A stretch of DNA of 64,000 nt from Mobilicoccus massiliensis (GTDB lineage Bacteria; Actinomycetota; Actinomycetes; Actinomycetales; Dermatophilaceae): positions 80,432-144,431 of the forward strand of contig NZ_LN651328.1 of assembly GCF_000826525.2 (NCBI RefSeq), written 5' to 3'. The notes under the pieces were generated by a model that was given only the letters and a program-made list of their open reading frames with translations, was not told the origin of the DNA and did no database searches. The position numbers and the translations under genes were made by a program. Each line of letters opens with the position of its first letter. The stretch's first letter is position 1. Below are positions 10,611 through 17,697 of the stretch, in pieces.

Positions 10611-11732
10611 TCAGGCCGGCGTGTACGGCGAGACGACGACCTCGACGCGCTGGAACTCCTTGAGCTCGGAGTATCCGGTCGTCGCCATCGCGCGGCGCAG
10701 GGCCCCGACGAAGTTCGTCATGCCGTCGGCCGACTTGCCAGGCCCGTGCAGGATCTCCTCCAGCGGCGCGAGGGCGCCGACGTGGACTCGCTCACCGCGC
10801 GGGAGTTGCAGGTGGTGCGCCTCGGAGCCCCAGTGGTACCCGCGGCCGGGCGCCTCGACGGCCCGGGCGAGCGCGGCGCCGATCATCACCGCGTCGGAGC
10901 CGCAGGCGATGGCCTTGACGACGTCACCGGAGCGGCCCATGCCGCCGTCGGCGATGACGTGGACGTACCGGCCGCCGGACTCGTCGAGGTAGTCGCGACG
11001 GGCCGCCGCGACGTCGGCGATGGCCGTGGCCATCGGGGTCTGGATGCCGAGGGTCTGGCGCGTCGTGTGCGCCGCGCCGCCACCGAAGCCGACGAGCACA
11101 CCGGCCGCACCCGTGCGCATGAGGTGCAGGGCAGCGGTGTAGGTGCCCGCGCCGCCGACGATGACCGGCACGTCGAGCTCGTAGATGAACCGCTTGAGGT
11201 TGAGCGGCTCGGCGTGGCTGCTCACGTGCTCCGCCGACACCGTCGTGCCACGGATGACGAACAGGTCGACCCCGGCGTCGACCACGGTCTTCCAGTGCTC
11301 CTGGGTGCGCTGCGGCGACAGGGCACCGGCAACCGTCACTCCCGACTCGCGCATGTGCTGCAGACGGGCGGTGATGAGCTCGGGCTTGATGGGCTCGGCG
11401 TACAGCTCCTGCATACGCGCCGTGACCGCACCCGGGTCGAGCGAGGCGATCTCGGCGAGCAGCGGCGACGGGTCGTCGTACCGCGTCCACAGCCCTTCGA
11501 GGTCGAGCACACCGAGGCCACCGAGCTTGCCGAAGGCGATCGCCGTGTCGGGCGACATCACCGAATCCATCGGCGCCGCCATGAACGGCAGCTCGAACTG
11601 GTAGGCGTCGATCTGCCAACTGATGGAGACCTCCTCCGGGTCGCGCGTGCGCCTGCTGGGCACGATCGCGATGTCGTCGAAGGAGTACGCGCGGCGGCCG
11701 CGCTTGCCTCGGCCGATCTCGATCTCAGTCAC
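10611..11732 (-). CDS. guaB3: GuaB3-family IMP dehydrogenase-related protein
   Basis: A 373-residue TIM-barrel protein of the IMP dehydrogenase/GMP reductase superfamily without CBS domains. The N-terminal EIGRGKRGRRAYSFDDIAIVPSRRTRDPE matches the GuaB3 group common in actinobacteria, normally about 370 residues. The loop that in IMP dehydrogenase carries the catalytic Cys (GSICTTR) here reads GGGAAHTTR, so the nucleophile is missing and a classical dehydrogenase reaction is unlikely. The start is GTG at 11732. It is separated from guaB by about 16 kb, whereas in mycobacteria the two are neighbours. Its reaction is unknown. Confidence 0.92.
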   Translation of the reverse strand: MTEIEIGRGKRGRRAYSFDDIAIVPSRRTRDPEEVSISWQIDAYQFELPFMAAPMDSVMSPDTAIAFGKLGGLGVLDLEGLWTRYDDPSPLLAEIASLDPGAVTARMQELYAEPIKPELITARLQHMRESGVTVAGALSPQRTQEHWKTVVDAGVDLFVIRGTTVSAEHVSSHAEPLNLKRFIYELDVPVIVGGAGTYTAALHLMRTGAAGVLVGFGGGAAHTTRQTLGIQTPMATAIADVAAARRDYLDESGGRYVHVIADGGMGRSGDVVKAIACGSDAVMIGAALARAVEAPGRGYHWGSEAHHLQLPRGERVHVGALAPLEEILHGPGKSADGMTNFVGALRRAMATTGYSELKEFQRVEVVVSPYTPA

Positions 11733-11745
11733 GCGGGCCAGGCTA
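11733..11745 (-). promoter_or_regulatory. Leaderless-type -10 element of guaB3
   Basis: TAGCCT at 11745-11740 followed by seven bases and the GTG start codon. No Shine-Dalgarno sequence fits between them. Confidence 0.55.
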
Positions 11746-11800
11746 CCCGTCCCGTGCCCCGCGCCCACTCGACCGGGCCGGGAGCGGTGAGCGGACGACC

Positions 11801-12280
11801 TCAGGACGCGACGCCCGCCCGCCACCACCCTCGTGAGCGCAGGAGCCCGACGCCGAGCAGCACACCCCAGACGACGAAGAGCGGATCCCAGAGGAACGCG
11901 TGGCCGACGAGCGCCGCCTGCTCGCCGCTCGTGACCAGCGCGGTGCCCGTCGCGAGGGAGTACCAGGAGCCGAGCATGCCCATCCCGCCCCAGGCGACGA
12001 GCACGGCGACCCCGAGCCACGAGACGACCCGCACCCACCGGTGGGCGGGGGGACGCAGGTGGTCGACGAGCGGCACCAATGCGCCGGCGATCTTCATCAC
12101 CGTGATCCCGGCGAGCATCGCCCGGATCGCGAGCCCGCCCTCCTCCTGCATCCGCACGGCGAACGCTCCGACGGTGTCGAGCAGCCACGTGCCACCCAGC
12201 GTCCAGTAGAGACTCGCCGCCGCATGGGCGAGCCCGGCGACCGCGGCTCCGACGAAGAACGGGATTCCGGGTCGGGTCAT
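11801..12280 (-). CDS. DUF3995 membrane protein
   Basis: A 159-residue protein with four hydrophobic segments, matching the DUF3995 pattern (AAASLYWTLGGTWLLDTVG near the N terminus, HAFLWDPLFVVWG near the C terminus). The family is small, membrane-embedded and of unknown role. Start chosen at ATG 12280, which has a TACCGT -10-like element seven bases upstream. It is transcribed away from the PTS locus. Confidence 0.82.
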   Translation of the reverse strand: MTRPGIPFFVGAAVAGLAHAAASLYWTLGGTWLLDTVGAFAVRMQEEGGLAIRAMLAGITVMKIAGALVPLVDHLRPPAHRWVRVVSWLGVAVLVAWGGMGMLGSWYSLATGTALVTSGEQAALVGHAFLWDPLFVVWGVLLGVGLLRSRGWWRAGVAS

Positions 12281-12293
12281 GGCCTCGACGGTA
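12281..12293 (-). promoter_or_regulatory. Leaderless-type -10 element of the DUF3995 gene
   Basis: TACCGT at 12293-12288 followed by seven bases and the ATG at 12280. Confidence 0.5.
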
Positions 12294-12524
12294 GGCACGG
12301 CGCGTGTCCCGGACGTGACGCGGCGGCGACGAGACGGCGTCGGAACACCGCGGTGTGTGGGCAAGAGGGGGCGGACGAGCCGAGCAGGACTCACGTCCAA
12401 TCCGACGATCCCGTCCGCGCGCCTCTGTCGGAGCTCGGGGTTACCGTGGGCCTGCCCTGCTCGCCCGAGGTCGTCCGCGCTGGACGATCCACGGGCGTTC
12501 CTTCAGCGCAGAGAGGACCCGGCC

Positions 12525-14069
12525 ATGCCTGCCGATCCCGTCGAGTTGGTGGCGCCGATCACCGGTGTGATGGTGCCCATCGAGGAGGTGCCAGACCCGG
12601 TCTTCGCCAAGAAGATGGTGGGCGACGGTTTCTCCGTCTATCCCCTCGTCGGGGTCCTCGTGGCGCCGGTCGACGGGGAGGTGGCCCACGTCCACGACTC
12701 GCGCCACGCCGTCACGGTCCGCTCGACCGAGGGGCTCGAGGTGCTCATGCACATCGGCCTCGACACCGTGCGGATGAACGGCGAGGGCTTCGAGGTCCAG
12801 GCCGAGGTGGGCACGAAGGTCCACGTCGGCGACGAACTCGTGCGATTCGACCTGCCGTTGGTCGCGCAGCGCGCCGAGAGCGTCCTCACCCAGGTCGTCA
12901 TCGCCAACGGCGATCGCGTGGCCTCGATCGACCCCGTCATCGGCATGGTGAACGCCGGTCGAGACGTCGCCGCACGGGTGACGCTCGCGGGCGAGGCTCC
13001 GGCCGGGGCCGCCTCGGGCGCAACCGGCACCCCGCAGCCGACCGCGTCGCAGACCGGCGGTGACGCGCCGATGCTCACCTCGGACGAACTGACGATCCTC
13101 AATCCCACCGGCCTGCACGCCCGCCCGGCGGCGACTCTCGTCAACCTCGCCAAGGGGTTCGCCGCCGACGTGCAGTTGCGGCATGAGGGCGAGTCGGCCA
13201 ACGCCAAGAGCATCATGGCGGTCATGGCCATGGGTCTGCGCAACGGCGCGACGGTGCAGCTCGCCGCCGCCGGTCCGGATGCGCGGGAGGCGATCGACGC
13301 GCTCTCGGCCGGCATCCGCGAGGGCCTGGGCGAGGAGGGCGCCGGCGCACCCGCCGCATCCACCGGGACCGGGGCGGCTGCGGCTGCCGATGTCCGTCCG
13401 ACGGACGACGGTGCAGCTCGCCGCCGCCGGTCCGGATGCGCGGGAGGCGATCGACGCGCTCTCGGCCGGCATCCGCGAGGGCCTGGGCGAGGAGGTCGCC
13501 GGCGCACCCGCCGCATCCACCGGGACCGGTGCGGCTGCGGCTGCCGATGTCCGTCCGACGGACGCCGCGTCGAGCGGGGGCGGAGCCACCGCGGTGGGAG
13601 CCGCCCCGACCGCACCCGAGGAGTCGGGGGACCCGAACCTGCTGCTGGGCGTCTCCGCCTCCCCCGGCCTCGGCGTCGGCACCGTCGTGCAGATCCGCCC
13701 GCACGTCGTCGACGTCGTCGAGCACGCGCAGGACCCGGCCCTCGAACGGCGCCGGCTCGACGATGCCGTCGACCGCGCGACGGCGCGCATCACGGCCTTG
13801 CGCGACTCCCTCGACGGGCAGCCCGACAAGGCGGCGATCTTCGACGCGCACGCCGAGATCCTCGCCGACCCCGAGTTGCTCGACCAGGCCCGCAATGGCC
13901 TTCAGCAGGGCAAGAGCGCGGAGTTCGCCTGGCGCGCCGCCTACTCGTCCTACGCCGACACGCTCGCCGGTCTCGACAACGAGGTCCTCGCCGGCCGCGC
14001 CACCGACGTGCGCGACGTCGGTCAGCGGGTGCTCGAGGAGCTCACCGGTCAGCACCGCGAGCAGCGTGA
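12525..14069 (+). CDS. PTS EIIA-HPr portion of an EIIA-HPr-EI fusion, frame broken after HPr
   Basis: From ATG 12525 (site GAGAGGA) the protein begins with a glucose-type EIIA domain of about 165 residues. His61 and His76 (VLMHIGLDTVRMNGEGF) are the two phosphotransfer-site histidines. A linker leads to HPr from about residue 182, with His198 in GLHARPAATL and the regulatory serine in NAKSIMAVMAMG. HPr ends in the first copy of a 157-bp tandem duplication. Because 157 is not a multiple of three, the frame then runs into about 220 residues of low-complexity arginine-rich sequence and stops at 14069. The meaningful part ends near 13407. With only one repeat copy, the frame would continue into EI. 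The domains are certain; the expressed form is not. Confidence 0.8.
   Translation: MPADPVELVAPITGVMVPIEEVPDPVFAKKMVGDGFSVYPLVGVLVAPVDGEVAHVHDSRHAVTVRSTEGLEVLMHIGLDTVRMNGEGFEVQAEVGTKVHVGDELVRFDLPLVAQRAESVLTQVVIANGDRVASIDPVIGMVNAGRDVAARVTLAGEAPAGAASGATGTPQPTASQTGGDAPMLTSDELTILNPTGLHARPAATLVNLAKGFAADVQLRHEGESANAKSIMAVMAMGLRNGATVQLAAAGPDAREAIDALSAGIREGLGEEGAGAPAASTGTGAAAAADVRPTDDGAARRRRSGCAGGDRRALGRHPRGPGRGGRRRTRRIHRDRCGCGCRCPSDGRRVERGRSHRGGSRPDRTRGVGGPEPAAGRLRLPRPRRRHRRADPPARRRRRRARAGPGPRTAPARRCRRPRDGAHHGLARLPRRAARQGGDLRRARRDPRRPRVARPGPQWPSAGQERGVRLARRLLVLRRHARRSRQRGPRRPRHRRARRRSAGARGAHRSAPRAA
13251..13407 (+). repeat. 157-bp tandem duplication, copy 1
   Basis: First of two head-to-tail copies, covering the end of HPr and the Ala/Thr-rich linker. 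It begins ACGGTGCAGC and ends CCGACGGACG. It differs from copy 2 at two positions (G versus T in GAGGAGG/TCGCC and in ACCGGG/TGCGG). Confidence 0.95.
13408..13564 (+). repeat. 157-bp tandem duplication, copy 2
   Basis: Second copy, directly abutting the first, with two substitutions in 157 bases. The unit length shifts the reading frame by one, so HPr and EI no longer share a frame. Confidence 0.95.
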
Positions 14070-15318
14070 CCTGCCCGCCGACTCGATCCTCGTCGCCGAG
14101 GAGCTCACCCCGTCCGACACCGCGCAGCTCGACCCGTCCAAGGTCGCAGGGTTCGCCACCACCACCGGCGGCGCCTCCAGCCACGTGGCGATCATCGCCC
14201 GCAGCCTCGACATCCCCGCCGTGGCCGGCATCGACGCACGCGCCCTCGACATCCCCGACGGCACGCGCGTCATCCTCGACGGCGCCAAGGGCTCGCTGCA
14301 GCAGGGGGTGAGTGACGACGAGGTCCATGCCCTGCGGCAGCGACAGGAGCGCATCGCCGCACGCCGCGAGGCCGACCTGGCGGCCGCGTTCGAGGAGGCG
14401 CGCACGACCGACGGTCACCGTGTCGAGGTCGTCGCCAACGTCGGCAACGCCGCCGACGCCGCGCAGGCGCAGAAGTACGGCGCCGAGGGAGTCGGGCTGC
14501 TGCGCAGCGAGTTCGCGTTCCTCGAGCGGTCCTCCGCCCCGAGTGAGGACGAGCAGGCGGACCTGTACTCCGACGTCGCCCGCGCCCTCGCACCCGGTCA
14601 GCGACTCGTCATCCGCACTCTCGACGTCGGGGGTGACAAGCCGCTGTCGTACCTGCCGATCGCGCCGGAGGAGAACCCCTTCCTCGGCGTGCGGGGCGTC
14701 CGCGTGGGCCTCGAACGCCCCGACGTACTGCGTACCCAGTGCCGCGCGATCCTGCGGGCGGCCGACGCCGGCGCCGAGCTCAACGTCATGTTCCCGATGA
14801 TCGCCACGGTCGACGACTTCCGCCGGGCCAAGGCGATCTTCGACGAGGAGTCCCAGTCGCTCGGCGTCGCCGGTGTGCCGCTCGGCATCATGGTCGAGGT
14901 CCCCTCGGTCGCGGTCATGGCCAAGCAGTTCGCGCGCGAGGCCGACTTCTTCAGCGTCGGCACGAACGACCTCACGAGTTACACGCTTGCCATGGACCGC
15001 GGCCACCCGCGCCTCGCCCCGCAGGTCGACCCGTGCAACCCCGCGGTGCTCGCCCTCATCGGCCGGGCGGCCCAGGCCGCGCACGACGAGGGCAAGTGGC
15101 TCGGGGTGTGCGGCGGCATCGCCTCCGACGTGCAGGCCGTGCCCATGCTGCTCGGGCTCGGGGTCGACGAACTGTCGTGCACCGTCCCTGCGATCCCCGC
15201 CGTCAAGGCCGCCGTCCGCGCGTGGTCGCTCGGTGACTGCCGCGACCTCGCCGCCCGCGCCCTGCAGGCCGACACGGCCCGCGAGGTGCGCGACCTCAAC
15301 CCCATCGACGAGGCCTGA
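13594..15318 (+). CDS. ptsI: PTS enzyme I (PEP-protein phosphotransferase) portion
   Basis: The EI frame is open across copy 2 of the duplication and runs to 15318. Enzyme I moves phosphate from PEP to HPr in the cytoplasm. Seen in order: the N-terminal HPr-binding region (LLLGVSASPGLGVG), the phospho-His loop TTTGGASSHVAIIARS, the PEP-binding barrel (GGDKPLSYLP, ENPFLGVRGVR, NDLTSYTLAMDRG) and the C-terminal Cys loop GVCGGIASD. Start uncertain: GTG 13594, after a GGGGGCGGAG stretch, gives 574 residues, the usual EI length. GTG 13411 is another option. The ancestral form was probably fused to EIIA-HPr upstream. EIIBC follows 25 bases after the stop. Confidence 0.85.
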   Translation: MGAAPTAPEESGDPNLLLGVSASPGLGVGTVVQIRPHVVDVVEHAQDPALERRRLDDAVDRATARITALRDSLDGQPDKAAIFDAHAEILADPELLDQARNGLQQGKSAEFAWRAAYSSYADTLAGLDNEVLAGRATDVRDVGQRVLEELTGQHREQRDLPADSILVAEELTPSDTAQLDPSKVAGFATTTGGASSHVAIIARSLDIPAVAGIDARALDIPDGTRVILDGAKGSLQQGVSDDEVHALRQRQERIAARREADLAAAFEEARTTDGHRVEVVANVGNAADAAQAQKYGAEGVGLLRSEFAFLERSSAPSEDEQADLYSDVARALAPGQRLVIRTLDVGGDKPLSYLPIAPEENPFLGVRGVRVGLERPDVLRTQCRAILRAADAGAELNVMFPMIATVDDFRRAKAIFDEESQSLGVAGVPLGIMVEVPSVAVMAKQFAREADFFSVGTNDLTSYTLAMDRGHPRLAPQVDPCNPAVLALIGRAAQAAHDEGKWLGVCGGIASDVQAVPMLLGLGVDELSCTVPAIPAVKAAVRAWSLGDCRDLAARALQADTAREVRDLNPIDEA

Positions 15319-15343
15319 GCCTCCTGCTCCGAAGGAACACACC

Positions 15344-17437
15344 ATGGCAGACAGCCCAGCGAGTGCCATCGTCGACGCAGTCGGTGGACCCTCGAACATC
15401 ACGAGCCTCACGCACTGCGCGACCCGGCTTCGGTTCCAGCTCGCCGACGGCTCGGTCGTCGACACGGCCGAGGTCGAGGCCATCCCCGGCGTCATGGGCG
15501 GTGTGCCCCAGTCGGGCAACCGCTACCAGGTCGTCATCGGCGGCGCGGTCGAGCAGGTCTACAACGACATCAAGAAGCTGCCGGCGATGACGGAGTCCGG
15601 CGGCGCGGCGGGCGGCCCCAGGTCCGACGACGACGTCAAGGCCGAGATGCGCGCCAAGGGGCCGCGCGGCAACCGGGAATGGCTCGACAACTTCTTCGAG
15701 TTCCTCTCCGACAGCTTCCGTCCGATCATCGGCGCCCTGCTCGGCGCCTCGTTGTTCATCACGTTCATGGCGTTGATGTCGACGCTCGGCGTCATCGGCA
15801 ACTGGGCCGACCCGCGTGTCTCGCTCGAGGGCGGCTGGGCCGCCGTCAACCTCATGTGGCAGGGCGTGTTCACGTTCCTGCCGCTGATGATCGCCTACAA
15901 CGCGAGCAAGAAGCTCGGCGCCGACCCGTGGGTGGGCTTCGCGATCATGGCCGTGCTGCTGCTGCCCGGTTTCACCGCCCTCGGTGATCAGGCCCACACC
16001 ACCACGGTGTTCGGCTCCGAGGTCAAGATCCTCGACGTCTGGGGACTCCCCCTGACGGTCTTCGGCTACGGCTCGTCGGTGTTCCCGCCACTGCTCATGG
16101 CCGCTGTTCTCGGCCCGCTCTACTCGGCGCTGAAGAAGATCATCCCGAGCAACGTGCAGCTCATCTTCGTGCCGTTCCTCGCGATGCTCATCATGATCCC
16201 GCTGACGGCGTTCCTCATCGGTCCGATCGGCGTCTACGTCGGTGCATGGCTGGGTCAGGTGCTCAAGTCGATCAACGACATCAGCCCGTTCATCTTCGCC
16301 ATCGTCATTCCGCTCGCGTACCCGTTCATGGTGCCGCTCGGTCTGCACTGGCCCATCAACGCGATCATGCTGCTCAACATCCAGACCCTCGGCTACGACT
16401 TCATCCAGGGCCCCATGGGTGCGTGGAACTTCGCGTGCTTCGGCGCCACCGCCGGCGTGCTCATGCGCTCGATGCGGCACAAGGACGTCCAGATGCGGCA
16501 GACGGCCACCGGTGCCCTCGCCGCCGGCCTGCTGGGCGGCATCTCCGAGCCGAGCCTCTACGGCATCCACCTGCGGTACAAGCGGATCTACCCGCGGATG
16601 CTCGTCGGCTGTCTCATCGGTGGCATCATCATCGGCCTGGGCGGTGGGTTGCACACGCAGGCGTTCGTGTTCACGTCGCTGCTGACCATCCCGGCCTTCG
16701 ACAACATCCCGCTCTACGCGGGCGCGGTCGCCGCCGCGTTCTTCACGGCGATGGCGCTGGTGTACTTCAGCGACTACATGACGCCGGAGCAGCGCGCCGA
16801 GGCCGAGGCCGTCCAGCGAGCCGGGCTGGTCGACCCCGCCATCCCGCCGGCCGCGGGTGAGACCCCGGCCGCCGACGGCGCCGTGGCCCCGGGCGCGGTC
16901 GGCGCCGGCGCGGTCGGTGCAGGAACCGGAGCCCGCCGGCCGGCGGTGCCGGAGCTCGCCGAGGGTTCGGAGCTCATCGAGATCGGTGCCCCCGTCGACG
17001 GTGACGTCGTGCCGCTGACCCAGGTGCCCGATCCGGCGCTGGCCGAGGGCATCGTCGGTCCGGGTGTCGCGGTGGTCCCCACGGGCGACACCGTCGTCGC
17101 ACCCGCCGCCGGCACCGTGCTCCTCACCTCGCAGGACGGCACCGCCGTCGGTCTCGCCCTCGCCAACGGCGTCGAACTGCTGCTGCGCGAGGTCGTCGAC
17201 GGCGAGGAGAACGAGGCGGCGCACCCGCGCGTGCAGGCGGGCGACACCGTGGAGACGGGCACCCCGCTGCTCACCCTCTCGCCCGCAGAGGGTCGCCGGT
17301 TCGTCGCGATGGTCGTCACCAACCGGCGCGACTTCGCCTCGGTCGACGCCTCGGTGGCCGGGGCGGCCACGAGCGGTACGCCGATCCTCGCCGTCGCCAC
17401 CCGCCCGGTGGCCGATCGGACGGGTGCCACCGTCTGA
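15344..17437 (+). CDS. PTS EIIBC permease of the glucose/beta-glucoside superfamily with degenerate EIIA
   Basis: A 697-residue sugar permease. The EIIB domain has its phosphorylated Cys25 in LTHCATRLRF. EIIC spans roughly residues 115-480 with about ten membrane segments and the GISEPSLYGIHLRYKRIYPR signature. The C-terminal 145 residues resemble EIIA (GAPVDGDVVPLTQVPDPALAEGIVG), but both active histidines are gone: the site reads VELLLREVVDGE instead of VEVLMHIG. Phosphate should therefore come from the separate upstream EIIA. The sugar is not certain; B-C-A order and the EIIC signature favour beta-glucosides, sucrose or trehalose. It follows ptsI closely, with a GAAGGA ribosome site. Confidence 0.92.
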   Translation: MADSPASAIVDAVGGPSNITSLTHCATRLRFQLADGSVVDTAEVEAIPGVMGGVPQSGNRYQVVIGGAVEQVYNDIKKLPAMTESGGAAGGPRSDDDVKAEMRAKGPRGNREWLDNFFEFLSDSFRPIIGALLGASLFITFMALMSTLGVIGNWADPRVSLEGGWAAVNLMWQGVFTFLPLMIAYNASKKLGADPWVGFAIMAVLLLPGFTALGDQAHTTTVFGSEVKILDVWGLPLTVFGYGSSVFPPLLMAAVLGPLYSALKKIIPSNVQLIFVPFLAMLIMIPLTAFLIGPIGVYVGAWLGQVLKSINDISPFIFAIVIPLAYPFMVPLGLHWPINAIMLLNIQTLGYDFIQGPMGAWNFACFGATAGVLMRSMRHKDVQMRQTATGALAAGLLGGISEPSLYGIHLRYKRIYPRMLVGCLIGGIIIGLGGGLHTQAFVFTSLLTIPAFDNIPLYAGAVAAAFFTAMALVYFSDYMTPEQRAEAEAVQRAGLVDPAIPPAAGETPAADGAVAPGAVGAGAVGAGTGARRPAVPELAEGSELIEIGAPVDGDVVPLTQVPDPALAEGIVGPGVAVVPTGDTVVAPAAGTVLLTSQDGTAVGLALANGVELLLREVVDGEENEAAHPRVQAGDTVETGTPLLTLSPAEGRRFVAMVVTNRRDFASVDASVAGAATSGTPILAVATRPVADRTGATV

Positions 17438-17454
17438 CCTCGCCCCCCTCGCAG

Positions 17455-17496
17455 CGACGCGGCTCCAACCCGGATCGGTTGGAGCCGCGTCGTTTT
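17455..17496 (+). terminator. Rho-independent terminator of the PTS locus
   Basis: A 16-bp perfect stem (CGACGCGGCTCCAACC and its complement) with a six-base loop, followed directly by TTTT, just past the EIIBC stop. Confidence 0.9.
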
Positions 17497-17587
17497 CGCG
17501 TGGGGACGCATTCTCGTGAGGCGTCCCCACTGCACCCGCGCGGGATCTCAGGAACGCCCGTTGTATCCGAGCGGAGAAGTCGAACCC

Positions 17588-17615
17588 TTGTCTTGAACGG
17601 ACGTCCGACTATTCT
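17588..17615 (+). promoter_or_regulatory. Candidate promoter of the secreted-protein gene
   Basis: TTGTCT at 17588-17593 and TATTCT at 17610-17615 with a 16-base spacer, in an AT-richer patch about 85 bases before the start codon. Confidence 0.5.
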
Positions 17616-17697
17616 CGAAACACGCCATCGGGGTGGGGGAACACCGGCATGGCGTGCGGACCGGGGAACGGTCCGCGGTTCGGGGAGGGGAATCATC

